DNA from: an uncultured Clostridia bacterium
Lineage (GTDB): Bacteria > Bacillota > Clostridia > Christensenellales > UBA1242
Reading direction: 5' to 3'
NCBI GenBank assembly: GCA_944381155.1
Contig: CALWKA010000010.1
Coordinates: 1-41,312 of the forward strand
DNA length: 41,312 nt
Part shown: positions 18,794-28,227 of the stretch, piece by piece
Layout of the letters: every line of letters begins with the position of its first letter
Numbering within the stretch: position 1 is the stretch's first letter
The notes under the pieces: generated by a model
Seen by the model: only the letters and a program-made list of their open reading frames with translations
Told to the model about the DNA's origin: nothing
Database searches by the model: none
Position numbers and translations under genes: made by a program

Positions 18794-21225
18794 GCGGAGA
18801 AGATCGCGTAGACAAAATAAAGTCGATTGAGCCAAGGGGTAATTTATTTGAAAAAACAGTTGAAGAAGTGATGGCAACTTCAATGCTTCCGTATAGTGAA
18901 TATGTCATAATGGACAGGGCGCTTCCGCGAGTAGAAGACGGATTGAAGCCGGTGCAAAGGCGTATATTGTTTGATATGCTTGAATTGGGAGTCACGCCAG
19001 ATAAACCTTTCAAGAAGTCGGCGCGTATAGTGGGTGACACATTAGGTAAATTTCATCCGCACGGAGATTCATCTGTGTATGGCGCTATGGTTCGTCTAGC
19101 ACAAGACTTTGTAATGGGCGAATGTTTAATAGAAGGGCAGGGAAATTTCGGATCGATAGACGGTGATCCCGCTGCTGCTATGCGTTATACTGAAGTGCGT
19201 CTTACTCCATTAGCTCTCGAACTAATGAAAGATTTAGACAAAGATACGGTAAGCTTTAGTTTCAATTTTGATGATACGATCAAAGAGCCAGACTATATGA
19301 CGGGCAGATTTCCAAACTTGTTTGTCAATGGAGCGTCAGGTATCGCGGTGGGACTAGCCACAAATATTCCTACGCACAATTTAGGCGAAATGATAGACGG
19401 GTGTATTGCATATATAGACAATCCTAATATCAGTCTTGACGAGATGTTGAAAATAATTAAAGGTCCCGATTTTCCAACGGGCGGTATGGTGTGTGCTTCA
19501 TCAGAAATGCGCGATGCGTATGCGGTAGGTCGTGGCAAAGTGGCGATGCGTGCAGTTTTCCACACTGAAGAAGAAAAAAACGGGCGCACAAATATAGTTA
19601 TCACAGAATTGCCGTATCAGGTGAATAAAGCAGAATTTTTGAAGTCTGTCAATGCGTTGAAAGAAAAGATGAAAGACGAATTGGCAGATATTTTAGACAT
19701 TTTGGACGAGTCGGACAAGACGGGTATGCGCGCTGTGATCACATTGAAAAAAGACGCAGATATAGACAATATCATAGCGATTTTATTGAAACACACTGAT
19801 ATGCAGATGAATTTCAATTATAATGTGGTGGCAATTGCGGATGGCAGTCCAAAGCAATTAGGATTGCTTGACTATTTGTCCTATTATATAAAATTCCAAC
19901 TAGATGTGATAGTTAGAAGGACAAAGTTTGATTTGGACAAAGCAAAAGCGCGTGCGCACATATTAGAAGGTTTGGTCATCGCGATTCAAAACATTGATGA
20001 AGTGATAAAGATTATCAAGACATCATCGTCCACAGGCGAAGCAAAGACAAGGTTGATTGAGCGCTTTAATTTCACCGAAGTGCAGGCGCAAGCGATACTA
20101 GATATGCGTTTAAGCAGATTGACGAATCTTGAAACGGTCAAATTGCAAGAAGAGTTGGCAGAATTAAAGAAGTTGATTGATGAATTGACAGCAATATTAA
20201 ACAGCAAAGACTTGCAATATGGTGTAATCAAAAAAGAATTGAAAGAGATAAAAGATAATTATGCACATCCTAGAAAGACGAAAATAGTGAAAGATTTTCA
20301 AACATACGATATCACGCCAATAGAGAAATTGTTGGATACAGAATGTGCGGTGGCGGTATCAATTGATGGTCAAAAGATCAAAACGCTAGATATCAAGCAG
20401 ATTCAATCTGCATATCCTACATACAAATATGACAATATCAATGCGTTGCATAGCGCGATGGTGCACACAAGTAGCAATAGCAATATATGTTTGTTCACAA
20501 ATTTTGGTAAATTCTTCAAAATTCCTGTTCAGCAAATACCAAATGCAAAATTCTCGCAAAAAGGCACATCTCTTGAAATAATAGCGAATTTTGAAAATAA
20601 GGAAAAGGTGGTGGGCATATTTGATGAAAACGACCTAAAAGAAAATGCTGAACTCATAATGATGACGCAAGACGGGTATATAAAACGCGTGGAAACTAGC
20701 GAATATCTTGAATTAAAATCGGGAAGTATTGCTTTGAAACTGAAAGATTTTGATCGAGTGATATCGGTTCAAATAAATGACAATCTACCTTCAATTTTGA
20801 TGGTAAGTTCGGATGGTATGGCGGTAAATTTTGAATATAAAACCGCGCCAATAAACAAACGCAATAGCGGTGGAGTGATAGGAATGAACCTAAATGATAA
20901 GCAAAAAGTGATTTTTGCTAGTCAGGTGAACACGCTAGATAGAGTGCTGGTGATCACGCCAGAAGGAAACGCAAAGAAATTTAGTTTAAATGAAATTCCT
21001 ATTGGAGCAAGGAATAGGAAAGGCTTGAAGATCACGAGCGGAAAAGATACAATATTTTCAATTATCTCTCCAATAGTCACAGGAGAAATAGTGCTTCAAG
21101 ATAAGGAAAGGTTGTATTCAATTGAAGTCAATGACATACCGCTTCAAACGCGTACGAGTTTGTGCAAACCAATTTTGCCAAAAGTGAAAATGAATTTGAA
21201 AGAAGTTGGATTGTACCTAAATTAA
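18790..21225 (+). CDS. Type IIA DNA topoisomerase A subunit (GyrA/ParC)
   Basis: An 811-residue A subunit: winged-helix with [11 protein letters not shown] and [12 protein letters not shown], catalytic Tyr133 in AMRYTEVRL, tower and coiled coil (to about 490), and a C-terminal beta-pinwheel (about 500-800) with repeated blades but no canonical QRRGGKG GyrA box. This favours a topoisomerase IV-like (decatenating) role, moderately. The quinolone-determining region keeps Ser94 (E. coli GyrA S83) but has Gly98 at the D87 position. It is translationally coupled to the B subunit. Confidence 0.93.
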   Translation: MSGEDRVDKIKSIEPRGNLFEKTVEEVMATSMLPYSEYVIMDRALPRVEDGLKPVQRRILFDMLELGVTPDKPFKKSARIVGDTLGKFHPHGDSSVYGAMVRLAQDFVMGECLIEGQGNFGSIDGDPAAAMRYTEVRLTPLALELMKDLDKDTVSFSFNFDDTIKEPDYMTGRFPNLFVNGASGIAVGLATNIPTHNLGEMIDGCIAYIDNPNISLDEMLKIIKGPDFPTGGMVCASSEMRDAYAVGRGKVAMRAVFHTEEEKNGRTNIVITELPYQVNKAEFLKSVNALKEKMKDELADILDILDESDKTGMRAVITLKKDADIDNIIAILLKHTDMQMNFNYNVVAIADGSPKQLGLLDYLSYYIKFQLDVIVRRTKFDLDKAKARAHILEGLVIAIQNIDEVIKIIKTSSSTGEAKTRLIERFNFTEVQAQAILDMRLSRLTNLETVKLQEELAELKKLIDELTAILNSKDLQYGVIKKELKEIKDNYAHPRKTKIVKDFQTYDITPIEKLLDTECAVAVSIDGQKIKTLDIKQIQSAYPTYKYDNINALHSAMVHTSSNSNICLFTNFGKFFKIPVQQIPNAKFSQKGTSLEIIANFENKEKVVGIFDENDLKENAELIMMTQDGYIKRVETSEYLELKSGSIALKLKDFDRVISVQINDNLPSILMVSSDGMAVNFEYKTAPINKRNSGGVIGMNLNDKQKVIFASQVNTLDRVLVITPEGNAKKFSLNEIPIGARNRKGLKITSGKDTIFSIISPIVTGEIVLQDKERLYSIEVNDIPLQTRTSLCKPILPKVKMNLKEVGLYLN

Positions 21226-21386
21226 GATTTTGTCAATCGCAAGTAAAAATATAAAAATATTTGAAAATGTTATTATATATTGATTATATAATTGAATATA
21301 TTAATACATATTTATTAAGTTTATTAAGATAAACTAATTTGAAAAAGCGGTATAAATTATTTGAAATGTAAAAATAATTTCAATAT

Positions 21387-21416
21387 TTGACATTTTATTC
21401 TAAATTTTAACATAAT
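21387..21416 (+). promoter_or_regulatory. Promoter of ymxH, likely leaderless
   Basis: A perfect TTGACA (21387-21392), an 18-bp spacer and CATAAT (21411-21416) end 7 nt before the ATG at 21424. No ribosome binding site fits in between. Confidence 0.6.
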
Positions 21417-21423
21417 TTATAAT

Positions 21424-21759
21424 ATGGAAGTTTCTTTCCTTGAATTGAAAAGCAAACAGGTCATCAACACTGTGGACGGCAAATGTTTAGGGCATATCAC
21501 AGATGTAATTTTTGATGTGGTCACCGCTTGCACATTGGGGTTCGTAGTTCCACAGCCAAATCAAGGATTTTTTGCAATGTTCAAGAGCAATCGCGAACTA
21601 TTTATTCCATATAATTGTGTATGCAAGATTGGCGTTGATGTGATTTTGGTAGAATTATATATAGATGAGTCTGCGTCTAAATCGAAACAACCAGATTCAA
21701 GGAGTAGGGGTGGCGCAAATATTATCACACTAGATAATGGCAAATACACAAAACAGTAA
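21424..21759 (+). CDS. ymxH: YlmC/YmxH family PRC-barrel protein (sporulation-associated)
   Basis: The 111-residue protein has a PRC-barrel core with the family pattern LKSKQVINTVDGKCLGHITDV, a conserved FFAMFKSNRELFIPY turn and KIGVDVILVEL. A Lys/Ser-rich tail of about 30 residues follows and is not part of the domain. Members occur in spore-forming Bacillota, often near sporulation or cell-division genes; the molecular role is unknown. It precedes nrdR, but 185 AT-rich bases and a separate promoter stand between them. Confidence 0.88.
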   Translation: MEVSFLELKSKQVINTVDGKCLGHITDVIFDVVTACTLGFVVPQPNQGFFAMFKSNRELFIPYNCVCKIGVDVILVELYIDESASKSKQPDSRSRGGANIITLDNGKYTKQ

Positions 21760-21924
21760 TTGTATAAAAAAAATTTTATTTGAATTTCAAAAAAAATTAA
21801 GAAGGGAATATCTCAACAAAAAATTAAAAAGAAAAATTAATCAAAAAAAACAAATAAAAAACTAAAAAAAATGTGAAAATACTAATCATTTTATTTGTAA
21901 ATTTTGTCGAAATGTGCAATAATA

Positions 21925-21936
21925 TATACTAGGGAG
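21925..21936 (+). promoter_or_regulatory. -10 box and ribosome site of nrdR
   Basis: TATACT (21925-21930) is followed directly by the Shine-Dalgarno AGGGAG (21931-21936), 8 nt before the ATG. The -35 is weak (TTTGTC near 21903). No NrdR box pair was identified. Confidence 0.4.
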
Positions 21937-21944
21937 AAATTGAG

Positions 21945-22379
21945 ATGAGATGTATATTTTGCGGTAACAACGAGAGTAAAGTGGTTGACAGTAGATATCT
22001 AAAGGATATGAGCATACGCAGAAGGAGAGAATGTTTGCGTTGTGGCAAGCGTTTTACGACTTACGAAACAGTGGAGCGTAATCCTATAATAGTCACCAAT
22101 GTGGACAATTTTAGAGAGCCGTTTAGATTGGAAAAATTGGCGGATAGCATTAAATATGCTACATATTGTACGAATGTGGCAGAGTCGGCGGAAGATATAG
22201 CCAACAAGATAGAAACTAATCTATTAAGTTTACAGCAACAGGAGATTACCACGAAAGATATTGTTCGAGTGGCAATGGATGTTTTGATCGAAGTTAGCGC
22301 AATGGCTTGCTTGGTTTATTATACTCAACATTCAGATTGCAACAATTTTGACGGAGTTCGTAGATTTATAAATAGATAA
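21945..22379 (+). CDS. nrdR: Transcriptional repressor NrdR
   Basis: The 144-residue protein has the N-terminal zinc ribbon (C3, C6, C30, C33 in MRCIFCG ... RRRECLRCGKRFTTYE) and a following ATP-cone (about 48-138). NrdR senses ATP/dATP and represses ribonucleotide reductase genes. The ATP-cone opening differs somewhat from the usual KKDG pattern (NVDNFREPF), and the C-terminus is short. No reductase gene is in the window. Confidence 0.95.
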   Translation: MRCIFCGNNESKVVDSRYLKDMSIRRRRECLRCGKRFTTYETVERNPIIVTNVDNFREPFRLEKLADSIKYATYCTNVAESAEDIANKIETNLLSLQQQEITTKDIVRVAMDVLIEVSAMACLVYYTQHSDCNNFDGVRRFINR

Positions 22380-22540
22380 CAATTATATTCACTCAATCAT
22401 TTTAGCAGTCTAATTTGGTTGAGTACTTTAATAAATTAGTAAAATATATCTATAAATTCCTGTGTTTTTAGGTGTTTTTAGCCTCAAAAACAACTTTTCT
22501 CAAAAAAATAAAATTTTTTCAAAAAAATACTGAAAAATGT

Positions 22541-22569
22541 TTGACAAATCTCAGTTTTTTTCGTAATAT
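22541..22569 (+). promoter_or_regulatory. Sigma-A promoter of the PAP2 gene
   Basis: A perfect TTGACA (22541-22546), a 17-bp spacer and TAATAT (22564-22569); the leader to the ATG at 22587 is only about 11 nt. Confidence 0.65.
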
Positions 22570-22586
22570 TGAGTAGAATAATAATA

Positions 22587-23255
22587 ATGTTAGATTCAGC
22601 GAAGAAAAATAATATTAAATTTTGTGTCAATCTATCTATTGTGATAATAGCATTGATCAGTTTTTTTGTTTTAGAATTTTTTGTCGTTCATTTTGATAGT
22701 TTAAAAATAGATGATATATTTTACACCATATTTCACGACGATATTGAATCAAATTTTATGACGGGATTTTATAAATATTTTACGCACATTGGATCATTTT
22801 ATGGTTTGATAGTCATAGCTTTGATTTTGTTGATTGCACTGAAAAATAAAAAGTTGGGCGTTGCCACCATTGTCAATCTAATAATTGTAGGGATATTCAA
22901 TTTTGTGGTAAAGATGATAGTAAGGCGCCCGCGTCCTGATGGTATAAATATCATAACCGAATCTGGCTATAGTTTTCCGTCTGGTCACGCAATGATGAGC
23001 ATAGCATTTTTTGGTTTGTTGATATATTTTAGTTATAAATTTATCAAAAACAAAGGGCTAAAAATCTTTTTAATAATACTATTATCCGCAATAACCTTTT
23101 TGCTAGGAGCGAGTCGAATATATCTAGGGGTGCATTATTTTACGGATGTTTTGGCGGGATTTTTGATAGGATATGTGGTGTTGAGTTTTAATATTTTTTT
23201 ATTCAATCAATTGAATTGTACAAAAATTAAAAATTCAAATAAAAATATAGGATAA
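22587..23255 (+). CDS. PAP2-family membrane phosphatase
   Basis: A 222-residue integral membrane protein with about six helices and all three PAP2 motifs: KMIVRRPRP, YSFPSGHAMMS and SRIYLGVHYFTDV. Such enzymes dephosphorylate undecaprenyl pyrophosphate or phosphatidic acid-type lipids on the outer face of the membrane; a cell-wall lipid carrier role is plausible but not proven. ATG 22587 is chosen over a TTG six codons upstream that would overlap the -10 box. No clear ribosome site. Confidence 0.9.
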   Translation: MLDSAKKNNIKFCVNLSIVIIALISFFVLEFFVVHFDSLKIDDIFYTIFHDDIESNFMTGFYKYFTHIGSFYGLIVIALILLIALKNKKLGVATIVNLIIVGIFNFVVKMIVRRPRPDGINIITESGYSFPSGHAMMSIAFFGLLIYFSYKFIKNKGLKIFLIILLSAITFLLGASRIYLGVHYFTDVLAGFLIGYVVLSFNIFLFNQLNCTKIKNSNKNIG

Positions 23256-23436
23256 GCAAAATTCAAATAAATTTTATGGCAAAGGCTAAATTGCGCTTTA
23301 TTAAAAAAATCAAAATTAGAAATCAACAGATTTTGAGTCTAATTAGTTAAAAGTTTGATATTTTAATCTTAAATATAATGTGAGATTTTATATAGTATAA
23401 TTAAATTAATTTAGATACTAAATATTGTTTTTTTAT

Positions 23437-23481
23437 TGCAAAAAAAATTTGGGTGTGATATATTATATTAGATTTTAAGGA
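23437..23481 (+). promoter_or_regulatory. Promoter and ribosome site of the ABC-F gene
   Basis: TTGCAA (23437-23442), an 18-bp spacer and TATTAT (23461-23466), then AAGGAG (23476-23481) 5 nt before the ATG at 23487. There is no long leader, so no room for the attenuators known from antibiotic-resistance ABC-F genes. Confidence 0.5.
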
Positions 23482-23486
23482 GAAAT

Positions 23487-25067
23487 ATGATTACAGTAAG
23501 TAATGTTGCAGTGCAATTTGGTAGTAGAAAATTGTTTGACGAAGTTAATCTAAAATTTACGAAAGGGAATTGTTATGGAGTGATTGGAGCAAATGGTGCT
23601 GGGAAATCTACATTTATGAAAGTCCTTTCAGGAGAATTGGAGCCAAACAAAGGTGAAGTGATCATTCCCAAAAATGAGAGATTGTCTGTCCTAGAGCAAA
23701 ATCAGGAAAAATACAATGATTATACCGTACTTCGCACAGTGTTGATGGGGCACAAACGACTTGTCGAAATAATGGACGAAAAGGAAATGTATTATCAAAA
23801 GGCAGATTTTACAGAAGAAGACGGCGTGAAGTTGGGCGAACTCGAAGCAGAGTTTATGGAACTCAATGGCTGGGATGCGGAGAGTGATGCGGAAAGTTTG
23901 TTGAACTCGTTGGATATACCGAAAGAGTTGCACAATGAACTTATGAAAAATGTAGATAGCAAAATCAAAGTCAAAGTGTTGCTTGCGCAAGCGCTGTTTT
24001 CAAACCCTGACAATTTGATTTTGGACGAACCTACAAACAATCTAGATTTGAAGACAATTCGTTGGCTGGAAGATTTCATTTTAAATTTTGAAAACACTAT
24101 CATAATAGTGAGCCACAATAGGCATTTTTTGAACAAAGTTTGCACGCATATATGCGATATAGATTATGGCAAAATCAATTTGTATCTAGGCAATTATGAT
24201 TTTTGGTACGAATCTAGTCAATTGGCGTTGAAACAGCAAAAAGAGCAGAACAAAAAGGCGGAGCAAAGAGCAAAAGAGTTGCAAGAGTTTATTGCCAGAT
24301 TTTCTGCCAACGCATCAAAGTCAAAGCAGGCTACTAGCAGGAAAAAGGAATTGGAGCGTTTGACAATAGAAGATATCAAACCTAGCAGTAGGAAATATCC
24401 GTACATTGATTTTAAATTTGACCAAAGGATAGGAAACGATATTCTTTTTGTAAAGAATCTCACGAAAAAAGGTATATTTGAAAATGTGTCTTTTACCGTG
24501 CGTCCGGGCAATAAAATAGCAATATTGAGTGGCAATAGCACTGTAGTCACTGCATTATTTGAAATTTTGGCAGGTAGGGATACAGATTTCAAAGGTGAAG
24601 TTATGTGGGGAAAGACGATCACGCACACTTATCTTCCGCAAAACAACAATGAATATTTTGAAAATTCGGATCTATCTTTGGTGGAATGGATAGGGCAGTT
24701 TACGAAAGAAAATGATGTTACATTCTTGCGCAGTTGGCTAGGGCGAATGCTGTTTAGCGGGGAAGAAGCAGATAAAAAAGCGAAGGTGTTGTCAGGTGGC
24801 GAGCGCGTACGCTGTATGCTGGCGAAAATGATGTTGGAATCGGGAAATTTCTTGCTACTAGATGAGCCTACGAATCATCTAGATTTGGAATCTATCACCG
24901 CACTAAACAAAGGTATGGAGAGATTTGAAGGATGTATGATTTTCTCTACTCACGATGAAGAAATAATGTCTACAGTGGCAAACCGAATCATACGCATCAA
25001 TTCAACACTAGAATATGACAAAGAGATTGATTATGAAACATATCTAGACTCTCAATTCAAAAAATAA
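23487..25067 (+). CDS. ABC-F ATPase, YkpA/YbiT-like
   Basis: A 526-residue soluble twin-ATPase. NBD1 (1-245) has an intact Walker A (GANGAGKST 34-42) and Walker B (ILDEPTNNLD) but its signature is VDSKI (156-160). The linker (246-300) carries the FIARFSANASKSKQATSR motif typical of YkpA/YbiT. NBD2 (315-500) has an intact signature LSGGE (435-439) and Walker B (LLDEPTNHLD), but its Walker A is SGNSTVVT (348-355). Thus one composite ATP site is complete and the other has lost both halves. ABC-F proteins act on the ribosomal E site; there is no resistance-type long linker. Confidence 0.93.
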   Translation: MITVSNVAVQFGSRKLFDEVNLKFTKGNCYGVIGANGAGKSTFMKVLSGELEPNKGEVIIPKNERLSVLEQNQEKYNDYTVLRTVLMGHKRLVEIMDEKEMYYQKADFTEEDGVKLGELEAEFMELNGWDAESDAESLLNSLDIPKELHNELMKNVDSKIKVKVLLAQALFSNPDNLILDEPTNNLDLKTIRWLEDFILNFENTIIIVSHNRHFLNKVCTHICDIDYGKINLYLGNYDFWYESSQLALKQQKEQNKKAEQRAKELQEFIARFSANASKSKQATSRKKELERLTIEDIKPSSRKYPYIDFKFDQRIGNDILFVKNLTKKGIFENVSFTVRPGNKIAILSGNSTVVTALFEILAGRDTDFKGEVMWGKTITHTYLPQNNNEYFENSDLSLVEWIGQFTKENDVTFLRSWLGRMLFSGEEADKKAKVLSGGERVRCMLAKMMLESGNFLLLDEPTNHLDLESITALNKGMERFEGCMIFSTHDEEIMSTVANRIIRINSTLEYDKEIDYETYLDSQFKK

Positions 25068-25107
25068 TAAAAAATAGTAAAAAATATGTGAAAATATATA
25101 AAAATTT

Positions 25108-25146
25108 GCAATTTTTTAGAAAATCAACAAAAAATTGCATTTTTTT
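25108..25146 (+). terminator. Intrinsic terminator of the ABC-F gene
   Basis: A perfect 11-bp stem (TGCAATTTTTT, 25108-25118, with its complement 25130-25140) and an 11-nt loop, followed by TTTTTT. Confidence 0.75.
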
Positions 25147-25151
25147 ATTGT

Positions 25152-25180
25152 GTCTTTTTATTGACATTATCACATATAAT
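25152..25180 (+). promoter_or_regulatory. Possible sigma-E-type promoter of yqfC
   Basis: CATATAAT (25173-25180) resembles the sigma-E -10 (CATACAAT). GTCTTTTT lies 13 bp upstream and is a weak match to GTCATATT. A TTGACA at 25161 is only 8 bp from TATAAT, too near for a sigma-A promoter. The -10 ends 5 nt before the yqfC ATG. yqfC belongs to the sigma-E regulon in Bacillus, which makes this reading attractive. Confidence 0.35.
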
Positions 25181-25185
25181 TAATT

Positions 25186-25440
25186 ATGAGTATGTTGGAT
25201 GAGATTGACAAGTTTATGGTCAAAACAGATACATCACTAAATTACCGCACGATCAATTTAGGCGGAAAATATTTGTATTTGGAAGGAATAAAATCAGTTA
25301 TCAGTTTTGGTATTAGCGAAATGGATTTTCAGATGAAAAAAACAAAATTAGTCGTCGAAGGTGAAAATTTGAAAATAAAATATTTAGACAAAAACACTTG
25401 TGTCATTGAAGGCAATATAAGATCGGTAGGTGAAAAATGA
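25186..25440 (+). CDS. yqfC: Sporulation protein YqfC
   Basis: An 84-residue protein of the YqfC family (small beta-rich domain: LGGKYLYLEGIKSVISF ... LVVEGENLKIKYLD). The gene always pairs with yqfD in spore formers, and here too they overlap (ATGA, 25437-25440). There is no Shine-Dalgarno; two in-frame ATGs (25186, 25192) are possible, and the -10 box is so close that the transcript may be leaderless. Confidence 0.88.
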   Translation: MSMLDEIDKFMVKTDTSLNYRTINLGGKYLYLEGIKSVISFGISEMDFQMKKTKLVVEGENLKIKYLDKNTCVIEGNIRSVGEK

Positions 25441-26528
25441 GATTTGATCTGAAAGGTTACAATTTGGACAACCTTATAAAAATACTATATTTGAAGAAGG
25501 TGACTTTGTATAATCTAATCAGATATTCAAACGAACATTTGAGTTTTGAAATAGATGACAAAGATGAAAAGAAAGTCAAACGATACATAGCAAATTTCAA
25601 GGTAGGGCGCACTCTAAATAAGTTAAAACGCGTTCCCAAATTGGTGGCTATAAATATAGGCATATTGCTAGGCGTTTTTTTAGGGATAATCTTTGGAATA
25701 ATCGCGAGCAATTATACTTGGCAAATTATGGTATATGGCACGGTTGAACTCAATGAAGAAGAAATCATTGAAGTCTTGAAGGATAACGGCATACGGGTAG
25801 GAAAGATAAATTTGACTTCTAGCGAAGATATTGAAAATATACTTCTGAAAAATTATGATAGAATAGCGCAAGTATCAGTCATCAAACAGGGCAGTGCAAT
25901 AATTATAAATGTTAGTGAAAAATTGGTGTATTTGGATACCGAATATCAACCGATAATTGCAAAATTCAATGGCATTGTCAGCGAGATAAATATAATTACG
26001 GGCACATCAAATGTCAAAGTCGGTGATTATGTGAATGTTGGCGATCCGCTAGTTTTGCCATTCAATATCAATAGTGATGGCGAAAAAGTGAGTGTAGAGC
26101 CTATTGCAGAGATTCGTGGCAATATTTTTATTACAAACACCGAAGAGATAAAACGCATCGAATATATCCTTGAAAAGACGGGTAGAAGTGTGAAAACATA
26201 TCAATATAAAATTTTTGACTTCAATTTATTTTCTGGCAAAATGAAAAATTCGTTTGCTCTTTTTGAATCAGTTAGGTATAATGAAAATATAAGTAGACTA
26301 GTTCCGTTCAGTCGCGATGTGATAGTATATTATGAATTGTCCTATGTTGAGATAACTCACGATTTTGATCTAGAAAAGGATGATTTGATAGAATCTTCGC
26401 GTCTAGGAGCGTACGAAATGTTGCCTAGTTATACTAAAATTATAGACGAACATACTGAAATAAATGTCGTGTCTGACAGTATGTATGCTAGCACAACAAT
26501 TACAGTTGAAGGGGTGATAAATGATTGA
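25437..26528 (+). CDS. yqfD: Sporulation protein YqfD
   Basis: The 363-residue protein has an N-terminal cytosolic part, one membrane segment near residues 72-95 (VAINIGILLGVFLGIIFGII) and a long extracytoplasmic region. That region has an FtsQ/POTRA-like opening (VYGTVELNEEEIIEVLKDNGIRVG) and a later SEINIITGTSNVKVGDYVNVGDPL block, as in the YqfD family. YqfD (SpoIV-stage protein) is needed for spore formation in Bacillus. It overlaps yqfC by 4 bp and the downstream gene by 8 bp. phoH, usually next, is absent. Confidence 0.9.
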   Translation: MRFDLKGYNLDNLIKILYLKKVTLYNLIRYSNEHLSFEIDDKDEKKVKRYIANFKVGRTLNKLKRVPKLVAINIGILLGVFLGIIFGIIASNYTWQIMVYGTVELNEEEIIEVLKDNGIRVGKINLTSSEDIENILLKNYDRIAQVSVIKQGSAIIINVSEKLVYLDTEYQPIIAKFNGIVSEINIITGTSNVKVGDYVNVGDPLVLPFNINSDGEKVSVEPIAEIRGNIFITNTEEIKRIEYILEKTGRSVKTYQYKIFDFNLFSGKMKNSFALFESVRYNENISRLVPFSRDVIVYYELSYVEITHDFDLEKDDLIESSRLGAYEMLPSYTKIIDEHTEINVVSDSMYASTTITVEGVIND

Positions 26529-27891
26529 GTTTAACACGAAAATTGATGAAAAAATAATGCAAAATCTCACAAAAGTATATGATGCTGTGGTAGATTTTGC
26601 GCATTTTCCAAAAAAAATCAAAGTCAACCTTTCATTTGTCGATGAAAAGACGATTAGGAAATTGAACAAAGACACCAGAAATATTGATAAAGTGACAGAT
26701 GTTTTGACATATCCATATATTGAATTAAAGCCAAAAGAAAAATTGAAGTTGTCTGACTATAAATTGGATATTGACCCAGATGATAATAGATTGCTCATTG
26801 GCGATATTTATATTTGTACAAAACGCGCAAATGAGCAAAGTGTGGAGTATGGGCATTCATTGAATCGCGAGATATGTTTCTTGTTTTGTCACGGTATGTT
26901 GCACATCTTGGGATATGATCATATAAAGAAAGAAGACGAAGAAGTGATGACGCGATTGCAAAGCGGGATATTAGACAAATTAAACATAAGGCGAGAAAAT
27001 TTTAAATCTGGATTTGTCACAATCGTTGGCGAAACGAACACGGGAAAAAGTACTCTAATCAATCAACTAGTGGGCGAAAAAGTGGCGATAGTCAGCCCGA
27101 AATCGCAAACAACGCGCGAAAATATTAAGGGCATATATAATGATGAAAACACGCAAATTGTGTTCGTGGACACTCCGGGTTATCACAAGAAAAAGACCAA
27201 AATTGATGATGAGATGGACAAACAAATTTTGGACGCATCCGAAGATACTGAAATTTTATTGATTTTGATTGATGCAAAAAAACCATTGATTGAGCAATAC
27301 GAAAAAATAGAAAAGAAATTGTCTAGTGACGCAAAGAAGATTTTGCTTATCAACAAAATTGATGAAGTGAAATATGAAAAAATTTATCCGCAGTTGCAGG
27401 CATTGTCAAAGGTGGCGAAAGTGGATGAAATTCTTCCTATATCCGCATTGAAATCTACCAATTGCGATGTGCTAATAGATATGATAAAAAAATATCTTCC
27501 AAGTTATGACTATGAGATGAGATATTATCCGCTAGATATTTATATTGACAAAAATTTGCGTGAGATGTGTGCCGAGATTATACGAGAAAAATCGCTATTG
27601 TGTTTAGATGATGAAGTGCCACACGGGATTCAGGTTGTGGTGACAAATTTCAAAGAAGAAAAAGACTTAGTTGAAATATATGCAGATTTGTATTGCGAAA
27701 AAGAATCTCACAAACCAATTATTTTAGGAAAAAATGGAGAGAAAATAAAAGAAATTTCTACAAAATCTAGATTGACAATTGAATGGATAATTGAAAAACA
27801 AGTTAACTTAAATATATATGTGAAAGTGAAAGAGAATTGGAGAAACGATGCCCGAGCAATCGCGGAATTCGGATTAAATGCGAGTGAATAA
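26521..27891 (+). CDS. ybeY-era: Fusion of rRNA endoribonuclease YbeY and GTPase Era
   Basis: One uninterrupted 456-codon frame. Residues 1-155 are YbeY, with zinc-binding His124, His128 and His134 in CHGMLHILGYDH. Residues 162-456 are Era: G1 GETNTGKST (170-178), TTR, DTPG (217-220), NKID (278-281), SAL (308-310) and a C-terminal KH domain with the GxxG loop GKNG (403-406). The linker is under ten residues. YbeY matures 16S rRNA ends and Era chaperones 30S assembly; they are normally separate, with dgkA and cdd often between them. Both halves keep their catalytic residues. The ATG has a good AAGGGG ribosome site and overlaps yqfD. Confidence 0.95.
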   Translation: MIEFNTKIDEKIMQNLTKVYDAVVDFAHFPKKIKVNLSFVDEKTIRKLNKDTRNIDKVTDVLTYPYIELKPKEKLKLSDYKLDIDPDDNRLLIGDIYICTKRANEQSVEYGHSLNREICFLFCHGMLHILGYDHIKKEDEEVMTRLQSGILDKLNIRRENFKSGFVTIVGETNTGKSTLINQLVGEKVAIVSPKSQTTRENIKGIYNDENTQIVFVDTPGYHKKKTKIDDEMDKQILDASEDTEILLILIDAKKPLIEQYEKIEKKLSSDAKKILLINKIDEVKYEKIYPQLQALSKVAKVDEILPISALKSTNCDVLIDMIKKYLPSYDYEMRYYPLDIYIDKNLREMCAEIIREKSLLCLDDEVPHGIQVVVTNFKEEKDLVEIYADLYCEKESHKPIILGKNGEKIKEISTKSRLTIEWIIEKQVNLNIYVKVKENWRNDARAIAEFGLNASE

Positions 27892-27928
27892 AATTGTTTG
27901 TTGAACATAAAATAAAAAAGGAGTGATT

Positions 27929-28108
27929 ATGAATAAAAAAATGACAATAGAAGAACTTGCAAATGCTTATTGGAATTTATTCGTTAAAACGGGATTGCCG
28001 TATTATTTTATGATATATCGCTCTTTGAATAGATTGGCAGAGGATGTGTATAACATAGAAAAGACGGACATAAAAGAGCAAGAACAAGGTGAAGGTTATA
28101 CGCTATAA
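27929..28108 (+). CDS. yqzL: YqzL family small protein
   Basis: A 59-residue protein with the YqzL-like core AYWNLFVKTGLPYYFMIYR (about 13-31), at the usual place for yqzL between era and recO. The ATG at 27929 has AAGGAG 5 nt upstream; a GTG two codons earlier lies within that ribosome site and is less likely. The N- and C-terminal extensions are charged. Function unknown; position and motif support the call. Confidence 0.72.
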   Translation: MNKKMTIEELANAYWNLFVKTGLPYYFMIYRSLNRLAEDVYNIEKTDIKEQEQGEGYTL

Positions 28109-28227
28109 ATCATAAAAAAATTAAAAAATATGCAAAAAACTGCAAAAAATCAATATTTTTAATGAAAAATTTATAAAAAATTCAAAATTTTTAAAAATTT
28201 AATGAAAACAAAAATAAAATAGAAATA

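Noticed and set aside
22385..22430. ACTCAA/TTGAGT inverted repeat after nrdR as a terminator
   Set aside because: The stem is short with a long loop and no T run follows.
25161..25180. TTGACA plus TATAAT before yqfC as a sigma-A promoter
   Set aside because: The spacer is only 8 bp, far below the 16-18 needed.
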